A DNA stretch of 64,000 bases from Phascolarctos cinereus. Lineage: Eukaryota; Chordata; Mammalia; Diprotodontia; Phascolarctidae. Within the stretch, counting starts at the first letter, position 1; each line of letters starts with the position of its first letter. The position numbers and the translations under genes were made by a program. Positions 12,100 to 23,689 of this stretch are shown one piece after another. The stretch spans positions 8,021,001 to 8,085,000 of the forward strand of contig NW_018344037.1 of the NCBI RefSeq assembly GCF_002099425.1, given 5' to 3'. Under the pieces are notes generated by a model. It did no database searches. It was not told where the DNA came from and saw only the letters and a program-made list of their open reading frames with translations.

Positions 12100-12465
12100 T
12101 CAGTCAGCTAGATGGCCCAAATAATTAGAGCATTGGGCCTTGGGTTAGGAAGACCTAAGTTCAAATTTGGGCCTGGACACACTACCTGTGGGACCTTGGA
12201 CAAGTCACTTAACCTCTGTTTGCTTAGAAGCAGCTAGGGAACTCAGTGGATAGATCATTGGGCTTAGATTCAGGAAGGACTCAGTTGAGATCTGACCTCA
12301 AATACTCACTGGCTGTATGACTCTGGAGAAGGCATTTAGCTTCTGTTTGCCTTAATTCTCTGGAGAAAGAAATAGTAAACCACTCAAGTATCTTTGCCAA
12401 TAAAACCCCATACAGGGTCATAAAAAAATCAGATATGACTGAATGACAACAACCACCAAAAATAA
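12100..12465 (+). mobile_element. Dimeric tRNA-related SINE
   Basis: Two SINE heads in tandem: 12103-12228 ('cagctagatggcccaaataa' ... 'cttaacctctgtttgctt') and 12230-12465 ('gcagctagggaactcagtgg' ...). Only the second keeps the middle region and the RTE-like tail 'gggtcataaaaaaatcagat' plus 'tgactgaatgacaacaacc'. It is either a second SINE landing in the first or a true dimer. Confidence 0.8.
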
Positions 12466-12964
12466 GTCCCTCATTATATTTGTAGATAGTCTATTCCACT
12501 CCATCTCTCACTCTTGTATATTTTCATTTTCAATCATTATCAACTTTTTCTCCTATGTCTTTTCTCACCAAATAGATTATAACTTCTAAGGAAAACAGCA
12601 ATAGTATTTGTGTATTTCAAAATACTCAACATAATGAGATGGATACTTGTTGACTTAATACATACATTTGCAATGTACTTGGACCACACTCATTTGAGCT
12701 TCTTAGAAATGAACTTTTCCACATACCACTATATAAGACCTATATATAGTCAAAAAAGCATATTAATTACCAAAGTATATAACTTTACTAATTCTTACCT
12801 AACCTATACAAAAAACTTATCAACTTTCCCAAAACTGTCAGATTTAATCATAAGTTCCATGATCAGAAATATGTGAGATGCTTCAAGTTTCAATGTTTTC
12901 CTTTTCTTAGTGTTCTCAAACAAAAGTGTCCATGTAATAATCTCTGATCCATTTTAAAAATGTA
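12466..12964. other. Single-copy sequence
   Basis: Includes an 88-codon open stretch (12610-12876) rich in I, Y, T and S with no recognisable motif. Nothing supports a gene. Confidence 0.4.
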
Positions 12965-13115
12965 TGCCAAGCTGATATGGAAATATGTTTTGCATGACTT
13001 CACATGCATAATCAATATCATATAGCTTGCATTATCAAGGAGAATTTAGAACTCAGAATTTTAAAAATTGGATGTTAATTTTTTTTAATGTAATTGGGTA
13101 AAGTTTGACAAAATA
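12965..13115 (+). mobile_element. L1 3' terminus, very short
   Basis: 'ctgatatggaaatatgtttt', 'gcatgacttcacatgcataa', 'gaactcagaattttaaaaat' and 'ggatgttaatttttttt' are the last ~150 bases of the L1 3' UTR. Confidence 0.7.
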
Positions 13116-13574
13116 AATGAAAATGTATTAACTAAAAATTTAATAATGTAGCTGAACCTACCAGAAAGTCATACACACAGACACATGTAGATATACAGAG
13201 AGATCGACACATATATAATATGCACACATACGCACATATATTCAATGAACTAGTGAACACAGTTTTCTCTGCAATTTGTTTTCTCTTTTCCACTAAATTT
13301 CCAGACCCACTTCTGCTGTCCAACTTCCTGACACCAAAATCCCTCTTAATGTCTACTTTAGAAAAATATTGTGGCTCAACCTTTATGATTATGTTTATGC
13401 TCTGAATTAGACAATAACCTTTTTATGGAAATCTCTCTGATTTTTTTGTCACATTGCAAATGATGCATTGATTTGTTTTTGTATTCTTCATTGATTATAT
13501 GTAATAAAATTATTTGAACATGGGACTAGAAGGGAATGAGCAAGTAAAATATATCCATTGTTATTTACATTCAA
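13116..13574. other. Single-copy sequence with short CA/TA tracts
   Basis: Contains only short mixed CA/TA repeats near 13170-13245 and no supported gene. Confidence 0.4.
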
Positions 13575-14092
13575 ACCTAGTTTTTCCTTTTTTCTTCCCT
13601 TCTTTTCCATTTCTCACCTCTTCTTTTTTTCTTTTTCTCTCTTCCCCTCTCCTTTCTCTTCCCCCTTTACCTTTTGTTTCCCTTCCCTTTCCATCACACT
13701 TTCTTTCCCTTCTTCCTTTCCTTTCATTCCTCCTTCTCTTCCATTTTTCTTCTCTTCCTTTCTCTCTCTTTTCCTCTCTTCTCTTGATTCTCCCTTCCCT
13801 TCCTCCTTTCCTCTATTCCCTTCCCTTTCCTTCCCTTCCTTTCATTCCCCCTTACCTTCCCTTTTGTTCTTTTCCTTTTCCCTCCCACTTTCGGTCTCTT
13901 CTCTTCTCTTTTATTTCCTTTGCCTTTCCATTCCCTTCCTCTTTTCCTTCCTTCTTCTTACCTTTCTTTACCTTTCCTTCCCTTATGTTTCATTTCCTCC
14001 TCTCACTTCCCCTTTCCTCTCCTTCCCTTTCCTTCCCTTTCCTTCTTTTTCTTGTACCATTTCCTCTCATCTCCTCTCCTTCTTTCCCATTG
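13575..14092. repeat. ~520-bp polypyrimidine tract (TTCC/TTTC/CCTT)
   Basis: The plus strand is almost pure T and C for over 500 bases with irregular TTCC, TTTC and CTTCC units. Two long frames over it (186 and 205 codons) consist nearly wholly of F, S, L and P and are artefacts of the composition. An A/G-only minus strand of this length may adopt triplex DNA. Confidence 0.97.
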
Positions 14093-14569
14093 ACAGGTGG
14101 TTCAAACATTTGGTTTGAACCAGAACTATGATCTCATTGTAATCAACTAAAACCTTTATTTGAACTTGTACCAAGTAAAGTCATAAATATCTGCAATATT
14201 ACAATTGATTCTGTAAACCTAAATGTTTTAGATCTTTCCTTGTAAAATTTCGTCTTGTTTCTTTTAACACAGTACTTCTAGGCTTTCTAGTTAATTTTGA
14301 CAGTTGCTTCCATTTATTTTATTATTAATTCTCATATTTTTATCAATCACGATTTTGATAAACATGTTTTGTAAGTCTATATCCCAGTCACTAAAATAAA
14401 TTTTGAATAAGATAGAACCAATATTGGATCCCTGTGGCACATCATTGCATATTTTCTTTCGGGATGGCAGATCCTTTTAATTGCATACATAGTGATGTAG
14501 CTAACCGCTCAATCAGTTATGTATTCATATTAATATAGTATTTTCCATTCCACAGCTCAATGTTGCATG
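14093..14569. other. Single-copy sequence
   Basis: AT-rich, with nothing recognised between the polypyrimidine tract and the GGAA array. Confidence 0.45.
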
Positions 14570-14656
14570 AAAGAAAGAAGGGGAAAAAAGGAAGGAAGGA
14601 AGGAAGGAAGGAAGGAAGGAAGGAAGGAAGGAAGGAAGGAAGGAAGGAAGGAAGAG
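14570..14656. repeat. (GGAA)n microsatellite
   Basis: About 16 uninterrupted GGAA units (14591-14653), flanked by A/G-rich sequence. Its purine strand is plus, opposite to the tract 500 bases upstream. GGAA arrays can bind ETS factors in general; no function is implied here. Confidence 0.97.
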
Positions 14657-16048
14657 ATAGAAAAAAGAAGAAATTATGGACTGACAGTCCTCTGATTTGG
14701 GGTGCTTCTTCTTGCTGGTGGCTTTGGAGAACCTGAGATTTCTCCTAACCCACTAGATCACCAGCATTTGTTGAAATTGGGAATTGACATAGACTTGGTA
14801 CTTAAGTGCTCCAAAGTTTCATTTCTCTCTTTAGTACCTGATTTCCAGATTTGATGAGAGCTATGATCTTTAGGACCCTAGGCAGAACATACTTCTACTT
14901 AATAGATAAGTCCCTGAGTAGAGCCAAATTTAGGTCAACAAGTTAGAGGTTATGACTGCTGAAGACTCATTGTCCTTGTGGTGATGTTCGGGATACTAAA
15001 TCAATATCTTTTATTGCTTCTCATTTCTCTAGATTGATTTTAGAAGTTATGTTCTTGGAGAAGATAAGAACTGGACTCACAAACCTTTTACCATTAGGTA
15101 TTAGTGGAATATTATGTAGTTTACTTGGGCAAAGCAGGAAGTAAAACTCTCACTAAATAGCAAACTTTTCTGTCAATTGTGTTCCAAGGGTCATTTGTTA
15201 AGTATCATTTCTTATAAATATACTAATCCTTTGTCTCAAATGTTTTGATTTTGTAGATGATGATGTGCATTACTAAAATTCTTGATACAAACTCTATGAA
15301 TGAAATCTTTGCCATTCACATAAGGAAACACGAATCCTAATAGATTATCAAATAGGAAGGAATGTGATCACAAATGTTGACAATTATCTTTTGTTTATTC
15401 TGCACTAACATTTTTTTCTCTATTACTTTTTAAAGTTTGAGCCATCAATAAACAGGTTAAGAACTGATTTGTTATATTTTCCAATTTCTGAGGTATAAAA
15501 GCTACAAGTTAAAATTTGACAATTGTTTATCTCAAGCAGCATGGATTTGGCTCCTGCATGCCACAAATGATCTAGTTTTATCCTTTCCTCCCTCCAAAAA
15601 AAAATCACAGGAATTGAAAGAGCCATACCATGAGGTACATGCATTCAGCCATACAAAAAGAAAATTCAGTGGATTGCTATGTTTCCTTAGCAGATATCAG
15701 GGATTATCTCAAATGTCTGAAAATGCTATTCAGTATCAAAATCAACTATCAGCTATGATGTTTTACAAAGATGTTTAGAGTGTTTTATAGTCTTTAATGG
15801 AGGCTCTTAGATACCAGCATTATCTACCAGCATTATCAAAATGAATCATGCCTCATAGATTTCTCAAAATTGGATTTAAAATTTGAGCTACTCTATAAGA
15901 CAAATAAATTATCAATATTATCATGTAACACATGCTGTATATGTGAAGGAAGCTTATGTTAACATGAAAGGTCTTTTGAGAAGCAGGAATTATTACAAGT
16001 AAATTTGGCTTTATCTGTGGTGTTCTGAAAGCAATGCTCCCCTCCCCA
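14657..16048. other. Long single-copy stretch
   Basis: No recognised element. A small 13-bp direct repeat 'taccagcattatc' occurs at about 15812-15838. The 73-codon minus frame at 15423-15644 has no known motif. Confidence 0.4.
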
Positions 16049-16650
16049 ATTAATAGTATATTATTTTTTTCCTGTTACAATTAAAGATAGTTTTCAACAT
16101 TCACTTTTATAAGATTTTGATTTCCAAAATTGTGTCCCTCCCACCTCCACAAGACAGCAAGCAGTCTGATGTGGGTTATACATGTACAATCATATCAAAT
16201 ATATTTTTACATTAGTCATGTTGAAAAAGAAGAATCAGAACAAAAGGGAAAAAACACAAGAAAGAAAAAAAAATGAAAATAACAGTTCGAGCTGCATTCA
16301 GTCTCCATAGTTCTTTTTCTGGATATGGATAACATTTTCCATCATGAGTCTTTTGGAATTGCTTAGATCATTGCTTTGCTGAGAAGAGCCAAGTCTATCA
16401 TAGTTGATCATTGTTCAGTGTTACTGTTAACAGTGTAGAGTATTTTCCCGGTCCAGCTCAGTTCATTCAGCATCAGTTCATGTAAGTCTTTTCAAGTTTT
16501 TCTGAAATCTGACTGCTCATCATTACTTAGAGCACAATAGTATTGCATTACATTCATATATCAGAACTTTTTTAGCCATTCCCCAACTGACTATTTGTTA
16601 TATTCTACTATTAAGTAACTCCAATATGAGTCCTTCTAACAAAAGGTAGA
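16049..16650 (-). mobile_element. L1 3' end
   Basis: Reversed L1 3' UTR. The plus strand shows 'tcaacattcacttttataag', 'cctcccacctccacaagaca', 'atacatgtacaatcatatca', 'acattagtcatgttgaaaaa', 'gcattcagtctccat', 'gatggataacattttcc'-like sequence, 'tcatgagtcttttggaattg', 'tttgctgagaagagccaagt', and up to 'agccattccccaactgacta'. About 600 bases; ORF2 is absent. Confidence 0.85.
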
Positions 16651-16688
16651 GTTGGTTTCTATAAAAAGGAAGCTGTTCCTGGTATTCC

Positions 16689-16905
16689 TGGGAAGCATTA
16701 TGGTTCAGAGGAAGGTGCACTACATTCAAAGTCAAAGAACCTGGATTTTCACAGCCCAGACTTGTTACTTACTACTTGTGTGACATTAGGAAAATTAGTT
16801 GTTCTTTCTAGGCCTCATTTTCCTCATCTTTAAAATGACAGAGTGGAAATATAAGAGTTCTGAAATCCATTTCAACTCTCAATCTATGATCCTAAAACTC
16901 TATTA
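16689..16905 (+). mobile_element. MIR/Ther-like SINE
   Basis: 'gaggaaggtgcactacattc', 'gtcaaagaacctgg', 'acttgtgtgacattaggaaa', 'cctcattttcctcatcttta', 'aaatgacagagtgg', ending 'atctatgatcct'. Follows the MIR/CORE-SINE order in full, with an ending typical of the therian variant. Confidence 0.75.
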
Positions 16906-18934
16906 ATGATGATAATGATCTGCAAGTGCTATGAAGAGGAAGGGCACTTAGTACTAGAAAGAAGAAGAGATCATTCATGGTAATGGTGATTTCTTGCTAA
17001 AGCACATGTCAATGTGATTTGAACAACAGGGAGGAAGATTTTCTTTTTTCTGGGAATGTATCTGGGACATGACACAGGGCCTCCCAAGACTTGTTAAACT
17101 TAATGACCATTATTTATTTCTGGTGATTCATATGGCAATGAATTGTACTGCCAAAAGGAGACTAGGAGGAATCTGTTATAGGGATCAGAAAACCCCAGAA
17201 AAAAGAAACCTGAAAGCCTTAAAAATGGTGTTTTGATCAATTTTGTCATTTGAAAGTTGCTGCTTCAGAAGAGAAAAAGAAGCAAATAGCTGGTTAGGAA
17301 CAAAGTGTTTGAGAAAATTATTTGAATTTCAGAATAATGGCTTGAGATTTGTAATTATGAACTGTTTGGCTATGAATATAATAAATCAAATAAACATTAA
17401 TAAATCATGTATCTACCTATTGACTTTAAAGAAAATGTCCAAGCAAGTGGTTATCTCTAAACCTAGTTTTTGACCTCAAAACCCACACTATATCAAAGTA
17501 AGAAATTTGTCTACAGAAGCAAAGAAAGAACTAAGAGAAGGGAAAGTAAATATACCCTCAACTAGAAAAGTGTCATAGAAAAAAAAGAACTCTTTTTGAA
17601 AGAATGAATGAACAATCCCAAAAAGATCTCTTGGTACAATTACAAAATACTACAGGTTAATAGAAAATGAGGGATAATCTAGAGAAAAGTATGAAAAGCA
17701 TCTGCATTAACAATAAATAACCTGTAATAATAATAAATAATTTTCCTACTCCCACCCCACAGTGATAATCCAAGTACTGTAAAAATCTCCAGATTGCTGG
17801 AGAAATAAAACAAAAGGGAAGCTATACAGATGTAAATTACTAGCTCCCTAAAAAGAAGTGGCTTCAGCTATCTGGAAGCATTAGCCAGGTCAGATCCAAG
17901 GGATGGGAACTCAACAATATTTTTAGGGTCTTAATAATTTATTTGACTGTGTCTTAATAAACATTTAACAACTTTGTGAAAATAAAACTATTATATACCC
18001 AATTAAATTAAATTAATCTCTTTTTTCTGTGCAATGCATTCTAAACTATGGAATTTTTTTTCAAATGGAATAGGGGCTCAGCAATATTTGATATTGACAT
18101 AGTTCACTTTCTTTTAATTCTTAAGCTATGACAACAAATAACAAAATATATGAGAATATGTTGGACAAAGCAATAAATGGCAATGGCTGATATAGGAGAT
18201 TCACCAGACACAGATAAGACAAAAAGGTTGTGACATGGAAATTAGACATCAGATTTTGAACTTAAAGGTCTTATTTGCATAAGTAAGATTTGTAATCAGC
18301 TCACTAATTTGATGTAAACATCAGGGAGCTGGCACCCAAGAGAATCATGATGGTATATAAGGGAAATTCCTTGAAAGGGCAGTGGGATCATATGTAGAAA
18401 TTCAATAATTCCTCATACTTGGCTAAATTTATACTGAAAAGGAGGTTCTCTGATTGGCTTTAGAGGCATTAAAAAAGGACTGTCAATTTCATCTTCTTCC
18501 TCTTTCATTTATGACACAGGAATTGGAATCGTTGTCAGGTTCTTAGCCAATACAGCATCAATGAACCGGGAACAAGGAGTAATATTTTGGAGTGATCTTC
18601 AAGACCCCAGTCCAGCCGGAGAAAAATAAAACCCATAGTGGTTCTGTCACAGCTATGAATTTAGCTAAATTGTGACTCTAACTGTCCTCCATCCCCCCCT
18701 CCCATTTCCCACCCTCTACTCTAGAAACTAAACTTATATCAGGGAGACTATGTATCAAAGGATTTGTGGTGGGGGGAGGAGAGGAAGACATTTGTTTTTG
18801 CTATAACTGTGAAGTAAATATCTCTTTGTTAGAGGTACTTGATATTCTGTGGTTAAATGAAAGTGAGGCTAGTAGACATGGGCCCCTCAACTCTAGAAAT
18901 TATAAGGTCTTGATTTTGATAGTATACGTGGCTT
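16906..18934. other. ~2 kb single-copy sequence with a weak LTR-like stretch
   Basis: Mostly unrecognised. Between about 18150 and 18690 a 'ggtatataaggg' motif (18352), an AATAAA (18625) and a Py-rich segment stand in an order that would suit an old LTR, but I see no TG...CA ends or target duplication, so I do not call one. The 80-codon frame at 18766-19008 overlaps the start of an L2 end and is not convincing. Confidence 0.35.
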
Positions 18935-19575
18935 CTCCTCAACTTATCTTTTCATTTCTCTCCAAGCTACACCCTGGACCTCTACCAAAACTCAGCACTT
19001 TATCCTAAATCTCATTTAAGCCCTGAAATTCACACACTGGAAGTACCTTCCATCCATGTAGATTCTCCCCTCTGATTGGATGGCTCCTCCCAGAGCTTCC
19101 ATTTAAGGAAATCCCTCAGGCCACTCATTTTTTTCCTGTCCAAGATGCACACAGGACTTCCGCTACATGCCTCTGTGCTTACTTTTTGGCATTCTTTTAT
19201 ATAGTCATCCCCCATGTAGAATATAAGCTGTTTGAGAGCAAGGACTGTCTTTTTTTTCCACTTGTATTTGTATTACCAATGCTTAGAATAGTGCTTAACA
19301 CACTTTGTTGTTGTTGTTGTTGTTGAGTCATTTCAGTCATATTAGCCTCATTGTGACCCTGTTTGGAATTTTCTTGGAAAATATCCTAGAGTGGTTTTGA
19401 TATTTCCTCCTCCAGGTAATTTTGTAGATGAGGAACTGAGGTAAGGAGAAATAAATGAATAAAAGGTCACATAGCTAGTAAGTGTCTGAGGCCAGATTTG
19501 AACTCATAAAAGATGAGTCTTCCTGACTCTAAGTAAGCACTTAATGAATGCTTGTTGAGTGACTGATTGATTCTC
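18935..19575 (+). mobile_element. L2 LINE 3' end, split by a SINE
   Basis: Left part: 'cctcccagagcttcc' ... 'gtagaatataagctgtttga', 'gagcaaggactgtctt', 'cttagaatagtgcttaacac' to 19301. The last bases resume after the SINE: 'gtaagcacttaatgaatgct' and 'tgttgagtgactgattga' (19541-19573). The two halves make one continuous L2 terminus once the SINE is removed. Confidence 0.7.
19302..19540 (-). mobile_element. tRNA-related SINE with RTE-like tail, inside L2
   Basis: Reversed SINE: (GTT)n (19304-19324), 'gagtcatttcagtcatatta', 'tgtgaccctgtttgg', 'gatgaggaactgagg', 'ggtcacatagctagtaagtg', 'ccagatttgaactca'. The (GTT)n is the complement of the (AAC)n tail typical of these SINEs. Confidence 0.8.
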
Positions 19576-20115
19576 ATATTTTGTATATACCTTGCTTGTA
19601 TGTAAAATTCCTCTATATGTGAAAGCAAATCCTCTATACAGTTCCAGAGGTTGCTCTAACATAAAACAATTTTCAGGCTATTCTAATGAGAAAAAAAATA
19701 GTTCTTGAAAATTGTAAATAATTCATTTTAACTAACCTTCCTAAAATTACATGTGCATGACTAATAATGATCATCAAATAATATGCATATCTGGGAAAGA
19801 TGCAAAACCAAACTTAACTCAAGATGTAGAATAAAATATACATAATTTCATTACTGAACTCAAACTGACTTCTAAGTCATGCCTGTTACCTTCTAAAAGG
19901 TACAAGTGGTAGAAAAACATGAGAGAGACACATTCTCAAGATTGGAGAAAGAAGTTTACATATATATATTATGGGTGCTCAAGCATGACAATTTTTACTT
20001 TAATACTTTCTCTTTCCAGTCTATGTTTCACCCTTAAGATTGAAATGTGTAATGCACAAAGAGTTGTGTTAACTTTTGACAAGTTTTCATTGATTGTAAC
20101 AGTATATGTACTGGA
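19576..20115. other. Single-copy sequence
   Basis: Short opposite frames (19919-20119 plus, 19969-20172 minus) overlap one another and run into the SINE. No gene is supported. Confidence 0.45.
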
Positions 20116-20368
20116 ATAAGGTAGGTGGTACAGTGGATAGAGGGCCAGGCCTAGAGTCAATAAGACCTGCATTCAAATACCACCTGAGACATCTGCTAGC
20201 TATATTACCTTCTGCAAATCACTTAACCATGTTTGCCTCAGTTTTTTCATCTGCAAAATTACCTGGAGAATGAAATAGCAAAACCACCCCAGAATCTTTG
20301 CCAAGAACCCAAAATAACATCACAAAAAGTTGGACATGACTGAAAAGGAAGTCAACAACAACAAATAT
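20116..20368 (+). mobile_element. tRNA-related SINE with RTE-like tail
   Basis: Head 'aaggtaggtggtacagtgga', 'gcattcaaataccacctgag', 'caaatcacttaaccatgttt'; middle 'cctggagaatgaaatagcaa'; tail 'aaaagttggacatgactgaa' then CAACAACAAC. Complete from head to tail. Confidence 0.87.
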
Positions 20369-20484
20369 ACTGGAATATCAATTATAAAAGAAACATTGTT
20401 CATATTTGGGAAAGGGGAAATGGAATAACAATTTATACAGCACCTATTATGTGTTAGGCAACAAGTACTAAGTGCTTTTGCAAT

Positions 20485-20745
20485 GTTGTTACTATTATTA
20501 TTATTATTAAAATGATATCTAACGGATATAATATCTACTCTGTGCTAAATAATTTACAGTTATTATCACATTTCATTCTCACAACACAAGGTGCTATCAT
20601 TCATATTTTATGGTTGAGGAAACTGAGGCAAAAAAATTTAAATGACATGCTTAAAGCATGTAGCTACTGAGTGCTTATGTCTGGATTTAAACTCACATAT
20701 TCCAGTTTGACTGCTCTATCCACCTTCCAGTCAGTTGCCTCCAAT
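20485..20745 (-). mobile_element. MIR/CORE-SINE
   Basis: Reversed MIR-type element: (TTA)n, 'ctctgtgctaaataattt', 'catttcattctcacaacaca', 'ggttgaggaaactgaggcaa', 'gatttaaactcac', 'ctgctctatccaccttccag'. Moderately diverged. Confidence 0.7.
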
Positions 20746-21184
20746 TACATTCTTTGTTACTCCCTATCACCAATGTAGTGCTTTTCACACAGTGAAAGTG
20801 GTTAGATGATAATCAATTAAAGTGTGAAGAAAGAAAAGTAAAATTATATAAAATTTGATAATTAAGTCTGAGAAAAAGATAATGCTCTAGTTTTGAATTA
20901 TATTATATTGATGTAGCACAGCTACTCTCAGTTCATACTTGCACTGATGAGTCCCTACAGTGTGGCTGCTAGGCTGCTAAATCCTTCCAAGCTCTAGGAT
21001 TAGCCCTAAAATGGGGGGGGGGGAGGGTGCTGAAGCTATCAGCTCAAGCTACCATCAGTATGCTTTCTTCCATAATTGTCATCTGCAATATTCCAAACAA
21101 TTAGCTTTTAGAAAGGGGAATTTACTATACTAATGTAGTTGGTACAAAACATCCCACTACACCTAAAAGTCTGTGACACAGTAT
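20746..21184. other. Single-copy sequence
   Basis: Only a short G run (21013-21022) stands out; nothing else is recognised. Confidence 0.45.
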
Positions 21185-21478
21185 ACCAAAAATAAATGGG
21201 AAGGCAGGGGGAAATAAGCATTTATTAAATGCCTCTATGTGCCAGGTGCTCTGCCAAGACCTTTACAAATATTATATCATTTCATCCACACAATTACCCT
21301 TGGAGTTAGGTGCTATTGTTATTTCCATTTTACAATTGATAAAACTGAGGCAGACAGAGGGTAACTGACTTGCCCAAGGTTGCATAGGTTGTAAGTGAGG
21401 TAGAATTTAAACTCAAGTCTTCCTGACTTCAGGCTCAGTGTTTAATACATTCTTCCACCTATTTGCCTCTAAGTTCAA
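21185..21478 (-). mobile_element. MIR/CORE-SINE, nearly complete
   Basis: Reversed element: 'tctatgtgccaggtgctctg', 'acaaatattatatcatttca', 'ggtgctattgttatttccat', 'actgaggcagacagagggta', 'cttgcccaaggttgcatagg', 'cttcctgacttcaggctcag'. The best preserved CORE-SINE of this type in the window. Confidence 0.75.
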
Positions 21479-22061
21479 ACATACACAGAATTCAGAGGAA
21501 AGTGTGCTCAATCTTGTAGAGCTCATGGGACAAAGAAGATAAATCACACTTACTCATAGTTCTTTAGCTGGAGTCCTCAAGATATTCCTCTTAAGTGTGG
21601 CATGGATTGCAACTCTCCTCCCCTGCCTTTTTGTAGAACCTTGAATCTTCATTGAGTTTGTCCTTGGATTTCAATGCCAACAGTTTTGACTACTGCCCCT
21701 GTCCCAAGGATGGGGAGATAAAAAGGAAGATGGGGAATTCTAAATGTTCCAGATCTCTAAAGTTCACGGTATCTTCCTAAACTTCAGGGGGAGGAAAGAA
21801 AGAGACTGAGACTGAAGCTACAAGTGTACCTCCCTCACTATTCCAAAATATGCCTTCTTAGGGAAGCTGTAATGCTTTTTTTCTAACCATCATTAAATAC
21901 TCTTAACCCTCAAATCCAGAACTAGTATAAGGGTTTTATACCATCGATGTGTCCTCACCATGTTAACATATCTTTGATTCTTTCAAAACATGTGCTATAT
22001 CAACATTATTGCTCACATGTAGAGAGATGGATTAAATAAGAGCTCTCACTTGACTAAAGTA
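21479..22061. other. Single-copy sequence
   Basis: No element or gene recognised. Confidence 0.45.
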
Positions 22062-22150
22062 CACATGCACACATATGCACACATGCATGCGTGTATATAC
22101 ATATTTATGCATATGTATACATACATATACACACATACGTGTGTGTATTG
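22062..22150. repeat. Mixed CA/TA/GCACA microsatellite
   Basis: Alternating purine-pyrimidine CACA, TATA and GCAT units with near-mirror halves. The overlapping 60-codon frame is low complexity. Confidence 0.9.
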
Positions 22151-22940
22151 TGGTTGGGTAATCAATGGTCAAACCACTCCCACCTTTACACTGATAGCTT
22201 TATCATATGATCAGGTTTTTCATTTATTGTGAAAAAGGGAGGATGGATAAACCAGTCAGAAGAATATAATTGTTCACCTTGGTCACATAACTGATAATAG
22301 CTTTGTGTGAAACTTGGGCGCATGGACATAATCAGCATTTTTTCTCCATTCAAAGGTAAGCTTATCTTCTTTCAGTAAAGGTCAGAAATTGTGGATCTTT
22401 GTATTTAATATTTCCCCTACTTCATATATCCATGGGGTATCATTTTAATGTTTTGACATGATGGGATAGAATTTTTCTAGAAAGGTAATTGCAAGCTCTT
22501 AAAGCTACGAAAGAGTATGCAAAGTACTCATACCCTCAAGCTGAATTTGTAAGAAGACAAAATGAGCTGCATGAGTTTTAAAACCGACTAGATTGAAGGT
22601 GCATAAATGTGCCCACAGCAATTTGGCTGTAAAAATAAATGATTTGCTGCTGCATTATAGTACTTAATTGTGGAACCCAATTTGAGATGAAATTCTCACA
22701 TAGTACTTCATAGAAATACTTTATCCTTCTTACTGGTATATAGCCTCAGTAGTGAAAAGAACCTAGCTAATGCTATATAAATGTTGTGTTACATATTTCA
22801 ATTGCATTGGGAAATGAGGAAATTAGGAGATTAAATTGTATTTAGATGAGCACACCCATTTATCTCTAAATATGCCTTTAAGATTAAAAAAAAACCAAAT
22901 AAAACAGACCTATGTAGCACAAAATTCCCTCTTTATGCCC
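22151..22940. other. Single-copy sequence, possibly constrained
   Basis: About 800 bases without repeats. The part from 22540 to 22720 has balanced, non-simple AT-rich sequence with several homeodomain-like TAAT/ATTA and 'taaaaataaatgatttgctg' motifs. This is a hint only. Confidence 0.35.
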
Positions 22941-23098
22941 CAAAACAGCATTGTGAGATCAAAGTGAATGTCTTCTAAATAGCTATCTCACAGCACTGTT
23001 GTGAGTCATGAAATTTTGAAAATATGCATTTTAAACTGTTTGTAAATGTTAAAGCACTAGATAGGTTATCAGTATCATCATCATTACTATTGCTATTA
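22941..23098 (+). mobile_element. MIR 3' half
   Basis: 'ctcacagcactgttgtgagt', 'catgaaattttgaaaatatg', 'aaactgtttgtaaatgttaa', 'agcactagataggt', then (ATT/ATC)n. This is the LINE-related tail of MIR. Confidence 0.6.
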
Positions 23099-23289
23099 CT
23101 ACTACTGTTTTTAATATTGAATGGGGTTCAGAAAGAAATTATTCTGGAATAAAATTTTATTTTACTGTGGTTCTTTTATGTTTAAAGTTAAGCAGGAGTA
23201 TTGCAAAGATGGATAAAATGAATGGGGTTTTTGTTACTGAATAAATGTTTTGGATATAAACTCATATTATTAATATAAGGTAACTTCTT

Positions 23290-23450
23290 ATATTAACAAA
23301 AATAATAAGAAGAAAGAGAAGATGATGGAGATGTGAAGGAAGTGGGAGGAGGAACGCAAATAGAGATCGTGAAAAAGAACGATGAGTAGAAAGAAAAAGA
23401 AAGGGAAGAGAAAGGGAAAGGAGAAGAAAAAAAGGAGGTGGATGATGAAG
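23290..23450. repeat. Purine-rich (A/G) tract
   Basis: About 160 bases of irregular AAGA/GGAA/GAAG on the plus strand. Minus-strand frames across it are runs of F, S, L and H and are not genes. Confidence 0.9.
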
Positions 23451-23689
23451 AAGTGGTATTGCCACAATCTTTCAGTTGTCAATGAAAGGTGAAAGAGATC
23501 AGAAAAATTTAAGAAATGATTCAAGATGGTGTTTCCTCATAATTTAGGCTTTACCTTCAGTTTCTGGAACTGTTAATATTTTTTCCCTCTGGGCCATAAG
23601 AACATTTCTTATTCCATAGTACCATAATTCTACTAGCTCTTTAAGACACCTTTCAGAAATGACCATTCAATAAGTAATTTGGAAACTCA

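Noticed and set aside
13514-14131. Two overlapping frames of 186-205 codons rich in Phe, Ser, Leu and Pro
   Set aside because: They translate a pure polypyrimidine tract in two phases; the composition alone explains them and there is no protein motif.
18150-18690. Possible solo LTR (TATA-like motif, AATAAA and pyrimidine-rich segment)
   Set aside because: No TG...CA termini, target duplication or second copy could be seen, so the motifs may be chance.
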